64,000 nucleotides of DNA from Xiphydria camelus (lineage: Eukaryota; Arthropoda; Insecta; Hymenoptera; Xiphydriidae). The first letter of the stretch is position 1. The number at the start of each line of letters is the position of its first letter. The stretch covers positions 27,196,827 through 27,260,826 of the forward strand of contig OY783196.1 of the NCBI GenBank assembly GCA_963678675.1, read 5' to 3'. Shown piece by piece: positions 51,608 to 62,623 of the stretch. Under the pieces are notes generated by a model, which saw only the letters and a program-made list of their open reading frames with translations, was not told where the DNA came from and did no database searches. The position numbers were made by a program, and so were the translations under genes.

Positions 51608-51710
51608 CGCCCCACGGGGGACCCCGACGTTGGATTAGAGTCTCGATTTTCCAGCGCGCAAAACCTGAATCGTGCTTCCCGTCCGCGCGCTGAAATTTAC
51701 CTGGCACAAG

Positions 51711-51716
51711 ATGCTG
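51711..51716 (+). CDS. Secreted protein, initiating micro-exon (Met-Leu)
   Basis: ATGCTG is followed directly by the donor GTGAGT. The next in-frame sequence, at 52494, begins KYTLSFALLCC, which completes a signal peptide. The downstream TATA spacing and the identical layout of the neighbouring minus-strand gene support this start. The alternative, initiation inside exon 2, would remove most of the signal peptide. Confidence 0.65.
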
Positions 51717-54700
51717 GTGAGTGATAACGAGTGTTTTGTGACGATAAATCCGTAGCGCGTCGCGCTCTATGGAAAGAGATTAAGTTCGGTGGAAGCTAAG
51801 TTTGCTCCGCGGGGGAAGTATGAAAAAGTTCGTAACGAGATAATGCATAGCGACACGCGGCTGCGGCGGCGGTGGTGGCATAATGTAGAGGTACTTTCGC
51901 GAGCGCTGAAATATGACGTCGCGCGACCTTACCGTCTTGCGAGAGTAGACGGAACGAATTTCGATCGAGATCGAATAACTCTGCTTCTTATCCGTGCATA
52001 TTTATGCTAAATTGCAGCGTGAAAATCTCGTCAAGTCGCGTATCGAATACGTTGAAGCGACCACAGCACGCGCGACCACAAGTCTGATCGTAATCACAGC
52101 TGCGGAACGGTTTTCCGAAATCGGCTACTCCTTTCGGCTCCGCACTGAGACGAATAATTTTATTAAATAAGGAAGAGTTTAGTTATTCTATTAAGGGTTT
52201 AGAGTAATTTTAATGAATACATAAAATAAATATAAGAGTTTAGTTATTCTAACCAAAATACTGGTCAGTCGAACCAAATATATAATTATTTTGACTAAAT
52301 ATCAAGTTATTCCAACCAAACGTTTAGTTATTCTAATAAAAAATTTGTCAGTTTAACAAAACAGATGGAGGACCCATATTTCACCAAACGGTTTGCTCAT
52401 CATCTCCGAAACTTTGGTTAAACTGGCCGTTATTTTTCTCGGTGCGGCGATCGCTTCGCGCCCCGTCAATTTCCTCGCCCCTTTCATCCACAGAAATACA
52501 CCCTCTCGTTCGCGCTGCTCTGCTGCCTCGCGAAAGCGGAGCGACCCGTGAACGGTATAAGACCGTCCAACGTGCTGGGCGGCGCCGAGCAGCACGCCTC
52601 GTTCAGCTTCATAAGGCCGGGACTCACGCAAACCTCTTACTCCTTCAACGGACCGAGCTCGCACCAGGCGTTCAGCTCCAGCGTCGGGAACCCGCATCTG
52701 GCGCAGAGGGTCCTGCCGAACGTGGCTCACGCCTTGGCTTACAGGAATCCCGGGCTAGGTGGGTGTAACGTACCGCGGACAAAACTTTTTCCAGCACGCA
52801 AAAAAAACCAGCAATTTTTACAATTTCATCCGGGTAGCGCTGAGATTCGAGAAAAAAATTTTATTTACAAGTTTGTAACTGTACAAATACTACACTGAAA
52901 ACAATTTTGGTCACAACTAGAAAATTATAGTAATTGCAGTGATAATTTTCTTCGCAATAGCAAGAATTCTTGCTACGCTAGCAATGTTTTTCTAGTTGTC
53001 ATCAAGTAATATCTGAGGCAGCCAGAAATATTGCCGGATTAGCTAAATATTTTTTTCAATGTAGTTTGACCAGCTGTAATATCTGTTTCCACGGGAATTT
53101 CTATCGGTTCCCCAGGAAAAACACCTGATTACTAATTTTGTAAAGTTTCCTACGCGGAATCGTAGTTTATGCTATAGTCAAATTCTCTAAAGTTAGGTAA
53201 TAGGGACTTATAAGTCACGATTTGATCATAAAGACTCAAGTCAAGCAAAATCCATGTAAATGCGTATTCCCCTCCTTGATATAAATTTTACCACGACTCG
53301 AATCTAATTTAGAATTAATACTTATATCGAAATATGAGTTTCTAAAAGTAACAATCACATTTACCAAGAATTCGAATATCTTTAAATTAGTTTTCAGGAA
53401 AAGAATAGTTTTTGACTTAAGTCCATATAACATTAGAGAATTGTAATTAGTGCAGCTCCTTTTTCTCCCTGAGCGCTTCGACTCTTCGCCGCGCGGACGC
53501 TCCTGAGTGCTCCGAACGTGTTTCAGGCTACTTTCCAACCGGTCCCGTAGCCGTCGGATACGCGCAAGCTCCGGTAGCCGCTGGACCGGTGCCGGTGGCC
53601 GCGCCGGCGCCAATCCCGTATCAGACCCCGCTGGATCAGGCCACGGCACTGGCCTACCTTCAGCAGCTGCAGCAGATTCAGACGCAGGCGGCGCCGATTC
53701 AAGCTTATCCCGAGGCCGCGGCTTATCAAGCTCAGCTGGCTCAATTACTAGCGCTGAGACACGCGCAAGCTCAGCAGGCGCACGTTCAACAGGTAGCTTG
53801 AATACGACCGCGCGACCATGCTAGGGTAGGTGGGCCGATATTATTCCGATGTAAATTTCATCGTGCTCAGCGAATTTCATGAAGTGTGAGATTCGTGTCA
53901 CGCGGATGTGTGCACCCGCTACACGCGTATATGTACATCTGGATTATACGTGGCGGGGTGTGTCGAAGTGTAAGCGACGAGGGAGGGAAGCGAGTGGAAC
54001 CTTCCGGGATACGCAGAGAAATGTTGGCCGGCACGTGGCGAATTATTATCGCGCGTGGATCGCACCCCTTCTCAGCCGGCTCGGCCGCGCCGATATTTGA
54101 TCGATCGACTTCCAGTTATACGTGTGGAAGGAAGTCGGAGTTTTGATCGATCGTGGATTCACTTTTTTTTCCAATGACCGACTTTCTGTGGAACTACCGA
54201 CGATTGTGGGACGGATATTGCGATCCTCTCGAAGAATTGATTCGAAGGGACGATAAAATACAATTTAGAACATATTGTTATACGTGAGACACGGAAGTCT
54301 GGCGGTAATTTTGACGAAAGAAATATATCACGTCGTGCTGTACACCGAGAAAATAGTTTATTTATAATTAATAAATATTTGTTTGAATATGGTTAAATAA
54401 ACATTTTATCGGATGAAGAAAATATTCGTTAACCATTACGATATTTATTTGGCACAATCAGATCCTCATAGTTAACCATTTCAATGAAATAAACATTTTA
54501 ATAATTAACATATATTTTCTCATCCTAACGAAATATTTATTTCGTCGTATTTCAATTACATTTGTTAATTATAATATTAATAAATTGTGTTCTCGTTGTA
54601 TAATGTACATATCGCGTGAAATACACAGAGCACGTCTTATCACGTGAGATGTATTACGTGCCTCTTCGCTCCCGGAAATGAAACTACGGCGGGAAGGCAT

Positions 54701-55220
54701 GCAATGATTCGCGAAAAGCGAGGCATCGTTCAGAGCTAGCTTTAAGAGAGGGCGCTCCTTAATTTATACGTTGCCCTTCCGAGAGGATCTAGAATACGAT
54801 AAGTGTGGATGGTCCCACGTTAGGGCGAGACGAGGGTCGAAACGAAGAGGTGTAGAATCAGTCTGTAAAACGTTCACCGACGAGCGTTACCACGATTCGT
54901 TATATTTGTCGTCGAAGCTTGCACCGACGCCGAAGAAAGTCGGATCGAATGTTTACGCGGCTCCGTGTGCGCGCGAAAGGTACAGAGGCATACGTCCGGA
55001 CGTAAACGGATTATACCGAGGGAAAGAAAACGAGTCGAATTGCATTGATCGAATTTCTCGACAGGTTCCCGAGCAAATTCAGCTGCAGCAGGAGGCGCAA
55101 CACCAGCAACAACAGCAACAGCCGCAGCAAACGCAAAATTTGCTGGGCGTTGCCTATTCGGCTGCCCCCTCCGTCGCACACGTCAAAGTCACCGGAAATG
55201 GATACAAATTCGACTTTTAA
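51711..55220 (+). CDS. Secreted Ala/Gln/Pro-rich protein, probably cuticular, four coding exons
   Basis: Exons 51711-51716, 52494-52758, 53527-53792 and 55065-55220 join in frame to 230 residues. Exon 1 holds only Met-Leu before donor GTGAGT; exon 2 continues the signal peptide (MLKYTLSFALLCCLAKA, cleavage likely after residue 17). Residues about 18-90 are Ser/Asn/His-rich (TQTSYSFNGPSSHQAFSSS). Residues about 91-179 are Ala/Pro/Gln-rich with GPVAVGYAQAPVAAGPVPVA and a run of Gln and Leu. Exon 4 adds a poly-Gln run and the ending HVKVTGNGYKFDF. There is no chitin-binding R&R consensus and no enzyme motif. It is exported and most likely a structural matrix protein; I do not recognise the family. 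It converges on an apidermin-like gene, which supports a cuticle role. Signs of transfer or decay are absent. Confidence 0.8.
52143..52444. mobile_element. MITE in intron 1 of the plus-strand secreted gene
   Basis: Ends CACTGAGACGAATAA and TTATTTTTCTCGGTG. Interior TTTAGTTATTC motifs match the element at 17732-17996, so the two are one family. Confidence 0.75.
52494..52758 (+). CDS. Secreted protein exon 2: signal peptide core and Ser/His-rich segment
   Basis: The acceptor is a C/T-rich tract ending in ATCCACAG; the donor is GGGCTAG|GTGGGT, leaving one base of a glycine codon. It encodes the hydrophobic core of the signal peptide and then a Ser-, Asn- and His-rich region. A 302-bp MITE ends at 52444, only 49 bp before this exon, so part of the branch-point region may derive from the transposon. 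Confidence 0.8.
52893..53061. mobile_element. Short MITE in intron 2 of the plus-strand secreted gene
   Basis: Ends CACTGAAAA and TTTTTTCAATG, with TA on both flanks. Internal pairing includes GTCACAACTAGAAAA with TTTTTCTAGTTGTC. Confidence 0.6.
53527..53792 (+). CDS. Secreted protein exon 3: Ala/Pro/Gln-rich segment
   Basis: Follows a GTGTTTCAG acceptor and ends CAACAG|GTAGCT in phase 0. It encodes a low-complexity region with GYAQAPVAAGPVPVA, a short Leu/Gln stretch (AYLQQLQQIQTQ) and an Ala/Gln-rich end. If the donor is not used, reading continues for Val-Ala and stops at TGA 53799-53801, which would give a 181-residue form. Confidence 0.82.
54343..54598. mobile_element. MITE family B, copy 3, core inverted
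   Basis: Ends CACCGAGAAAATAGTTTATT and AATAAATTGTGTTCTCGTTG, with TA on both flanks. The core ATTTGGCACAATCAGATCCTC is the reverse complement of the core of copies 1 and 2. It lies in intron 3 of the secreted protein gene. Confidence 0.75.
55065..55220 (+). CDS. Secreted protein exon 4: Gln-rich run and C-terminus
   Basis: The acceptor is TTTCTCGACAG. The phase-0 join continues the Gln-rich composition of exon 3 directly (VPEQIQLQQEAQHQQ), then has NLLGVAYSAAPSVAHVKV and ends GNGYKFDF before TAA. The matching phase and composition make the join convincing. The upstream part of the same open frame (54771-55064) has a different composition and is intron. Confidence 0.72.
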   Translation, partial: VPEQIQLQQEAQHQQQQQQPQQTQNLLGVAYSAAPSVAHVKVTGNGYKFDF

Positions 55221-55525
55221 CCCGCGAATGCTACGCGTATAAATGACTGTTGCACGAAGATTTGCAAAAGAAAGATAAGAACCATCGAGAGATACGTAAT
55301 TCAAGAATCGATGACGCGGAACGTTACGTGTAGCTCGACGCTCGTCACTTTTACTTTTGATCTTCGAAATCGGCAACCACTCGCTTCGTATTTATTAGCT
55401 GATAATCGAACCAGAGCGAATATCTAGCACGCGGATAATTTTTTATACCCCATATTTTTTTGTAAATAAGAGAAATACGATTTAAAGATTTTTCGGACTA
55501 CCGATTAACACCGATTGTTGTTATT

Positions 55526-55724
55526 CACTGTAAGACAAATTTGTTCTTTTAATATACTTTTATATAAAGCTTTTTTCTAATACGTGATTACGAAAAACTA
55601 ATATATTCCCTTATGCAATTTCCCTTGCAAATTTCATAACGGAGCATAATAATTTTCATAATCACGTATTGGATAAAAGCTTTATATGCAATTGTATCGA
55701 ATTTAATAAAAATTTGTTTACACC
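55526..55724. mobile_element. MITE family D, copy 1, in the secreted-gene 3' region
   Basis: Arms run from CACTGTAAGACAAAT to TTGTTTACACCG, with an inner pair TATAAAGCTTTTTTCTAATA and its complement. The inner arms match 62085-62309 closely. Confidence 0.75.
55705..55710 (+). terminator. Candidate polyadenylation signal of the plus-strand secreted protein gene
   Basis: AATAAA lies 485 bp after the TAA and is followed by a T/G-rich stretch (TTTGTTTACACCGTTTTGT). It is the first canonical hexamer I see after the stop codon. It lies inside the right arm of an inverted-repeat transposon (55526-55724), so the signal may have been supplied by the insertion. Confidence 0.35.
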
Positions 55725-56598
55725 GTTTTGTACCAAGATTGGTATTACGATCGAGAAGAAAACAGGTACCCCATCTCATTTCAGAGCCCCGTCATGTCCC
55801 ATCTTCCCCTAATTATCAGGATCGAAGGAAACTTCGCGAACGTTTGCATCCTAAGTTCTTCGAGATGGACTTTTCGCGATAAAGCGAGGAAAACAAGAAA
55901 ACGAAGAATTTGCCGTGCGAAACACTCTCCCCGATCCTCCGTCGCGATCCAAGTTAAATCCCTCTTTTATCGGCAACGTTTGAAATAAGTTTCCAAGACA
56001 TCGCTGGGCGTGGCAGCTAACAGATGAAGGATTTGTAGCGTACGAAGAGGGGGAGCCCCGTGGAGAATGATAGGGAAGCTTCGAAATGTTCTTACGACAG
56101 GTGCGGAAACAGACTACGGAGCTTATCGACGATTTTTCGATCAACGGACGACTCGAAGTATCTGGTCCGAAGACACGTTTCTCGTAAATTCACTTCGTCC
56201 CTCGCACGACGATAAAAACTGTGCGAAATATCTAAATTGCAATGACTTTTTATCTCGCAACACGTCCGATTTTTACCACCGAACTCGATCCGCAGTTTCG
56301 GAAATATATACCCCACGACTCGGTTATATCGGACGACCGCGTCGGACAGAGTAAAAGTGAAAAATATTACGTAAAACTCCACCTATGTAACATTTGCGTG
56401 CGCTTAGTCCGTCTCTCCTGCTTAAATAACCTAGTTGCGAATGAGTATAGTTCGTTGTGGAGTCGGCGATCTCGAAGCGGTGCATTATTAGCACGGACGC
56501 GGGTGTTAACGATTGCGCGCGCCCAAGGTGTGGAAGATCAAAGGTGAAAGGCTTCTAGAAAATGCTCACGAAAGACGCGTGGTCATGAACAATTGATT

Positions 56599-56604
56599 TT
56601 TATT
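56599..56604 (-). terminator. Candidate polyadenylation signal of the apidermin-like gene
   Basis: TTTATT on the plus strand reads AATAAA on the minus strand, about 240 bp past the stop codon of the minus-strand gene. Assignment rests on motif and distance alone. Confidence 0.4.
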
Positions 56605-56845
56605 CTCGATACATGACAATTTAGCCACTAACGCGACAGTTGCACCCTAACGATAATGTAGACAAATATTTACGGAAATCGCGCACAAATTCGATGTATA
56701 TCCGGATGACTTCCAGCCGCGACCGACGATGCGTGATCGCTGCAGTAGCGCGGCAGGAAGCTCATCCGAGGAATGCCCTTTTCTTCTCTTTGCGCTCGCT
56801 CACCGCGATCGTTATTCTTCGCTGCTCCTCGCCATCTCGAGCTCT

Positions 56846-57307
56846 CTACCAAGTCGTGCCGCTGCCCAGTCCATTGAAGGTGGCGTGTCCCGGGTACGTT
56901 GCTGCTCCAGCGGCGTAACCGAGTGCCGAAGTGCCGTAAGAGTAAGGTGCAGCCGCGAAGGGATAGGAGCCGGGCGCGGAGAAGGACGAGTGCGGAAATC
57001 CAGAACCGGAAGTGTAAGCTGCTTGGAGCGGGGCCAGTCCCGCGGCGTAGGGGTAGTGGCCGGTGTATCCGCCTTTAAAGGCCGGTGCCGAGAGGGAAGA
57101 GTAGGAGACAGCGGGAGCGGAGGAATACGCGCCGTAGGCCGGGGCAACGCCGTCGTAGGAAATGGGAGATGCGGCGTAGGGATAGGGACTAGCGGAGGAG
57201 TAAGGTACGACGGGAGAGGGAGCGTAAGTGGATATCGGAGCGGCTCCGACTCCGCCGCCGATCACGGCGGACTGCGCTGCGGCCACTGCGGCGGCGAAAA
57301 TGATGAA
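56846..57307 (-). CDS. Apidermin-like protein exon 2 (mature protein)
   Basis: The minus-strand acceptor reads CCTCCGTTTTAG, followed by TTCATCATTTTCGCC. It runs 153 codons to the stop. The codons are GC-rich at third positions, which is why long open frames exist on the opposite strand (for example 56729-57373), but those have no signal peptide or sensible composition. Confidence 0.82.
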   Translation of the reverse strand, partial: FIIFAAAVAAAQSAVIGGGVGAAPISTYAPSPVVPYSSASPYPYAASPISYDGVAPAYGAYSSAPAVSYSSLSAPAFKGGYTGHYPYAAGLAPLQAAYTSGSGFPHSSFSAPGSYPFAAAPYSYGTSALGYAAGAATYPGHATFNGLGSGTTW

Positions 57308-57788
57308 CTAAAACGGAGGGGACTTATTAATTTAATGGTACGGAGGGTCGATCAATGTGAGAGAAGGAACTGAAGCGTAAGCATTGCTTTCAAAGAAGGA
57401 TCGTGTTTCTAGATACGTAGCGGTAAAAATATGATCCCTCTGCTGATAATGAGATTTGCGATATTTTAAAGAGTTTCGATGGAAAGAGATAGGTATAAGA
57501 GAAGTTTTACTATAAAAGGGTCACAGATGTATAACCAAAATTAAATGTATGTCAGATTTTGAAAATGCGTGTGAACAAAAGTTGCACTTCTTTTTGATAA
57601 ATTTTCCCGTTTAAAATTCATCGTAGAGACTGTATCAACTGACTTGCTTTACGATGTATAACGATATTATACATTGTTAAACATAAATGTTAAGATACGA
57701 GTAAGATATATCTAACAAACGCGTCTTATCAATAATATACCAACAACGATATAAGCATAATTGTACGAGAACTTACCTTAGAAATCAT
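56846..57788 (-). CDS. Apidermin-like secreted cuticle protein, two coding exons
   Basis: Exon 1 (57777-57788) encodes MISK and exon 2 (56846-57307) the remaining 153 residues, joined in phase 0 for a 157-residue protein. The N-terminus MISKFIIFAAAVAAAQS is a typical signal peptide with cleavage near residue 15-17. The mature part is almost entirely Ala, Tyr, Pro, Ser, Gly and Val, with repeated YPYAA, SYSS, PYSY and APA motifs and no cysteine. It ends GSGTTW. This size and composition match apidermins and related low-complexity cuticle proteins of Hymenoptera; identity with one named apidermin is not claimed. It is exported by epidermal cells and probably packs as a hydrophobic cuticle component. 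It faces the plus-strand secreted gene tail to tail, 1.6 kb apart. Confidence 0.8.
57777..57788 (-). CDS. Apidermin-like protein exon 1 (MISK)
   Basis: On the minus strand ATGATTTCTAAG is followed by donor GTAAGT. The 469-bp intron splits the signal peptide. A TATA box 69 bp upstream of the ATG supports this start. Confidence 0.75.
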
Positions 57789-57856
57789 GGTTTCTGGAAG
57801 AAGACAGTTTACTTTGCCGGACGATTGCTATCTGACTTGAAGAACGAACTTATTCT

Positions 57857-57864
57857 CTTTTATA
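57857..57864 (-). promoter_or_regulatory. TATA box of the apidermin-like gene
   Basis: TATAAAAG on the minus strand, 69 bp before the ATG. A TCAGAT sequence at about 57830-57835, some 27-32 bp downstream, resembles the arthropod initiator and would give a 5' leader of about 45 bases. Confidence 0.6.
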
Positions 57865-59947
57865 GGAGTACAGCTCCCAAACTCACCACCGCGACGACCC
57901 CGCCCATCACCGAGGCGGTAGCATCGTCCAGGAAAGTGACAGTGGCAAATTTTGCACGTGCCACCGTGCATGCGAGCTCATGATGCAGAGAGAGACGCCA
58001 TTTTCGAAATATATTATTTTGGACCATCCAGTCAATTAGGTGGGTATATTTAAATTCGCATGCTAATCTGTGATTCTTGAAATCGTCGGATACAAAATCG
58101 ATTAACCGTTAAATTTGAATGAGATGAAGGTCATTTTTACATATAATAGGAAAAAAATGATATAAAATTTTCACATATCCAACCATACAAAATTCCAATA
58201 GCGGAATATTGCATTATTGCAAAAAGTTGCACGGTAAAATGTAGATCAATGGACAAATTTTGGGAGCGTCATTGAAAAACATTAAGAGAAGAGGAGAGCT
58301 TAATATTTTTTTATAACACTTATCGATAGCAAGCAGAAAAAAATCGCGTAACGATATCTTGATATTACTCTGCCAATGACGAAGCATATCCGATTCGCAG
58401 TCTCGCAAGTCGCTCCAATTTGCAAATCAGTCCTGCTTCTCGTCGTTACACCATCGATCGACTCTCTCATTGCATCGGTATACCGAACCATTGATTCGTA
58501 ATATAGCGCAAAATAAATTGCAGAAAGACTCGAAGCACTGGCGATTATTTCGAGAAGAGTGACCGTTGATCTCGAAGCCGAACAAGCTTCGCTCCTTCCG
58601 CCAGGGGTTAACGTGACGGCAGATCGAAACCGATAATCACGTTGCATAACGTAACAATAGAACTGACGTAATGAGCCCTTCGAATCCACGCGCGAGTCCA
58701 GCGTCTCCGTAAACCGCAGCATAATTCGAGAGCAGCCTTTGAAGAAAGCGAGCCGAAGACGAAAAGATCCTTTCGAATTGAGGATTTGCCAATCCCAGTT
58801 CCGCGGTTACGCTCTGTGCGACGATCGATGAATTATTATCGGAGTACCGAGAAAAAAGAATGGACCGCTCGCGGAGTTCCCGAGCAGAGAGGCATTGTGC
58901 GTCGGGCGGCTCGCAGAAGTATTAACGCGCGGCGTTTACGGGTAAGGAACTATTGCGAGACAACGATTATCTGCTTCGAGAATATCGCGCTGCGACGGGT
59001 CACGACGCTCGAAAACGAACGTGAACGACCGTAGCCCATAACTGGTTTCGCTTCTGAGTAACGATAGTACGAATCTAACTCCGCCCAGTCGTGTCCCAAA
59101 TGTAAAAAAGAAAAAATAGAACTCCAGTTTTTCAAGCGCTAACCGATTACTATCCGATTTAAGCCGAGCATATCATTATCGGCGATATTGTTTTAACGAC
59201 CTGTTTTTTCCTCATGGATAAGTATCTTCAAGAATTATACCCCATTAACGCTTGACATTTGAAGAAATTAATGTAACAATATTCGCGACTTCGCGGTGGG
59301 TCCCTGACCGGTGACGCAATCGCGGTCTACGAGGAGTTTAGTGTATCCAGATCTTCGTGCGAAAAAAAAAACTCCGCTACGCGACTGGGAAGTGTCGCGA
59401 GCGTTCGCAGCGACGAATTCTTACGCAATACCGACATTTTGCCGGCACGAAATGTCGCAAAAATTTTAATTCAACCCTGAATCCGCGGATGGTTCATTTG
59501 TCGGTGATTACCGCAAAATTATGTGCGCTGTAACTGTAGAGCGACACGCGACGGTTAGCGACTCGGATTAAGCGGCGTTCGCACCAAAAGTTTCGCAAGC
59601 ACAGTCGACTAAATTAATTAGACCGGTAATACAATAGTCCGATTGCGTAAAACTTGAGTCACGTTTCGAGAAAGCATACTTGCACGGTCTATAGTGATTA
59701 AGCAGGAGCGATTTACATAGGCGTCGATCATTTCGGATGGACGCACCTTTAGAACGAATCCCGTACCTGTTCAGATGGGTTATCTCGAACGTAACTATTA
59801 ATAAGTTACGTCTGTTATACTCAACGTATCACGGTCGCGCTTAAAAGTAAGAGCGGGTTTTCGAATGACACAGTCAACTTTCGACGAACTGGATGAACGG
59901 AAATATGCAGCTAAAAGGGACCGTTATTCGCTGATAGCTCATTCACG

Positions 59948-60219
59948 CATGAATATATCTGTAGCCGAGAGATAAACAATCGTATGTCGATAAAAGAAAG
60001 TTGTCAGTAGTGAGCAAAACAACTTTACCTTTACCCCACTGATACATGGAGATACTACCTTTTCAAAACTAAAAATATTGGCAACCAATAAAACGGGACT
60101 TACGATTTTTTTTACCACAATAGCAAGTTGAAAGAGTGTAGTTTGAAAATGATATTAACTCAATATTGAATAAAATTGGAGTTACGACTATTTACCTCTC
60201 AGCTACAGATATATTCATG
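59948..60219. mobile_element. MITE-like element with about 38-bp ends
   Basis: CATGAATATATCTGTAGC and GAGAGATAAACAATCGTA at the left pair with TTACGACTATTTACCTCTC and GCTACAGATATATTCATG at the right. The interior is unrelated. Confidence 0.7.
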
Positions 60220-62084
60220 TGATTTAATAGTAAACGAACATGAGAAACTGGTCGATAAGTAAACGAGGAAAAAATGTAATTCGAGGCTTTAGTCACTTTC
60301 TCAGAAGGTTTAATGATCAAATGGAATGATAAGAAAATATCTACATTTTGTATCTTTGCTTTCTCAATCCGCAAGTAGGGCCGCAGTGATCAAAGATATC
60401 ATTGCCTTCTAATAATAAGTCGTGTAGAAATTGTTATAAGCATCGCGTTTCTCCAGTTTCTTAATACGCCGAGAATGGACGATCGTCATAAAAGTCATTT
60501 TCACTGCAGCTTTAAGTTTATGCATTTCTTTTTAAGTAGGTACAACGGGGTCGTGTTCGTGTATTACGCATAACTTTTAATTATCAAAAATCTCAGCGCG
60601 AATAATTATAAAGGATTACTTCATATTATGTAATCCCTAAATTACTTTTTGCTCATTTAAAAAAAAGGTTATTCGTCAGAGGGGGAATTAGGATAAAACG
60701 TGCGATAGATTCGTATACATATGTATGTACAGAGTCGATCCAGAGAAACACAAGGTGCATTAAAATTAATCATAAAAGGGTGCAGCTCGACTCGATTTGA
60801 CCCTCGGGGCACTTCAGCTATCGCAGCCGTCGAGGACACGTCTGTATACGAGATTCGACAACAAAACCCATGTCGCAATGCTCACCGCGGTGATCGGCCG
60901 AATCTCTATCTCGCGCGCTTGCGTCGGCTGTGACGAAATACGGTTCACGTCTCATTGGCCATTGTATAAGAGCGACAAACGAGACTGTAATATCTGCATC
61001 GATCTCCACGGTGAATTATACATATAGATCCGTACAATAATCATAGAGATCGACGATATCGCGGTATTTAAACGATGCCGTTTAACAAATTCGGCATTTT
61101 TCAAACACTCTCTCGACTCCCATGCGACAATTATTTTCATCGATCGACGCGAATTCGAAACAAAATAACACTCCAATACCTTTTAGCGCTACTCGTTGAA
61201 ACGCTTCGCGCGGAATTGAAACTCCACTCGAATATCTCGTTCCGACTCGTGATAAATTTGCAATTTCGCGAAAGAGTCGAAAGAGCCGCGCGCGGCAAAA
61301 TTAATTCAAAGCCGGAGAGATTACTCCACGGTATATTTGAGGCGCGCGAGAGCACGGCCCTAAAACGTTTATTATTTCCGTTTTGCGCCAATTAAACGCA
61401 CTGCGCGGGGCGAGAGCGCCCGCGGCGCGCTCTTGAAACCTCTCTGCACTAGAATCGTGACGCAACGACAATCCGCCAAATCATCCCGCTCTAATTTCGC
61501 GAGTGCAAGTTCAGCGGGTCGCGCGGCAATTCGGGCCACCCTTCAAGTTCACGACTGAAACGTCCCGGCGGCAGGTGCGCGCGAGACGACGGTCCGAATA
61601 ATCGTGACGAAAATGTTTCGTCGAATTCAAGGCGAAATATCGAACGACGACTCTCTTAACGTCGCGAAAATCAGTCCCCGCGTCTCCATCTCTTCGCGTT
61701 CTCGTTGCGTATTCCGCATCTGTCGCTCGCATTCGGGGCGCGCGAAAAATTTGATACGGAGAGTATAACGAGGGAGAATTGAAATGCCAGGACCACCCCT
61801 CTCCCCCGGTATGATCATAAATATTGTATCGCCGTTTGCGCGACATCGCTCGCATTTGCAAGCTGCGCGTCTCTCGTTACGCGTGACGCGTGGGATTAGT
61901 GCGAGTCCTATCGAGATGGGGGGGGGGGGGATGTAGCGATTGTTATTTACGCGTGACGTTACGAGAAATGAGGTTTTTCGTGCGAAACCATCCTTTGTTT
62001 ACTCGTAATGAGAAAAAAACTGGTGCTACTGTAAGCACTCAGCGATTCAATTTATATTTTCTGCTTCAGATTGTATGTTTCATA

Positions 62085-62309
62085 CACTATAATACAATTT
62101 GTATTAAATTTAATGTAAGCCGTATATAAAGCTTTTATCCAATATGCGATTATGAAAATTAATATACTCCGTTATGAAATTTATGTGGGAAATTTCGTAA
62201 GGAAACATACGAATTATCATAATTACGGAATATATTCATTTTCATGATCACGTATTAAACAAAAGCTTTATACAAAAGCATATTAAAAATGCAAATATTT
62301 CTTACAGTG
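62085..62309. mobile_element. MITE family D, copy 2
   Basis: Ends CACTATAATACAAATT-like and CTTACAGTG, with TA on both flanks. The inner arms TATAAAGCTTTTATCCAATA and its near complement match copy 1 and the fragment at 16953-16996. Confidence 0.75.
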
Positions 62310-62340
62310 TAGTCATTCCAAACGGACGTTACATCGCACG

Positions 62341-62623
62341 CACGGAAAAAACTAATTTTTTCTTAGTAACCACATCGAAAAACAGTTATTGTAGCATCAT
62401 TTTTTAATACGGCGACAAAAATAGTTTGCCGTTGGAATGAAAATGTTTGACAGATTTCCTTGGTTAAGATGAAAATTATTGCTTTCCTCTCTTTTCTTCG
62501 GTTACTACAACAAATCGATTTGTTATGGTAACCAATCGATCTATTACCACTATAATATTTCAACTCAAATATTTGTTAAGGTAACTGAAATAATGTTACG
62601 CTAACAAATTATTTCTTTCTGTG
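62341..62623. mobile_element. Diverged MITE
   Basis: Ends CACGGAAAAAACTAATTTTT and AAATTATTTCTTTCTGTG. Interior AGTAACC and GGTTACT, and GTTACC-like motifs, pair imperfectly. Confidence 0.5.

Larger units (their letters stand above)
55221..56845. other. Intergenic space between convergent secreted-protein genes
   Basis: Contains the two 3' untranslated regions, one MITE (55526-55724) and unassigned DNA. No further exon is visible. Confidence 0.6.

Noticed and set aside
56729..57373. 214-codon plus-strand frame rich in Gly, Arg and Val
   Set aside because: It is the antisense shadow of the apidermin-like exon; the minus-strand reading has the signal peptide, splice sites and TATA box.
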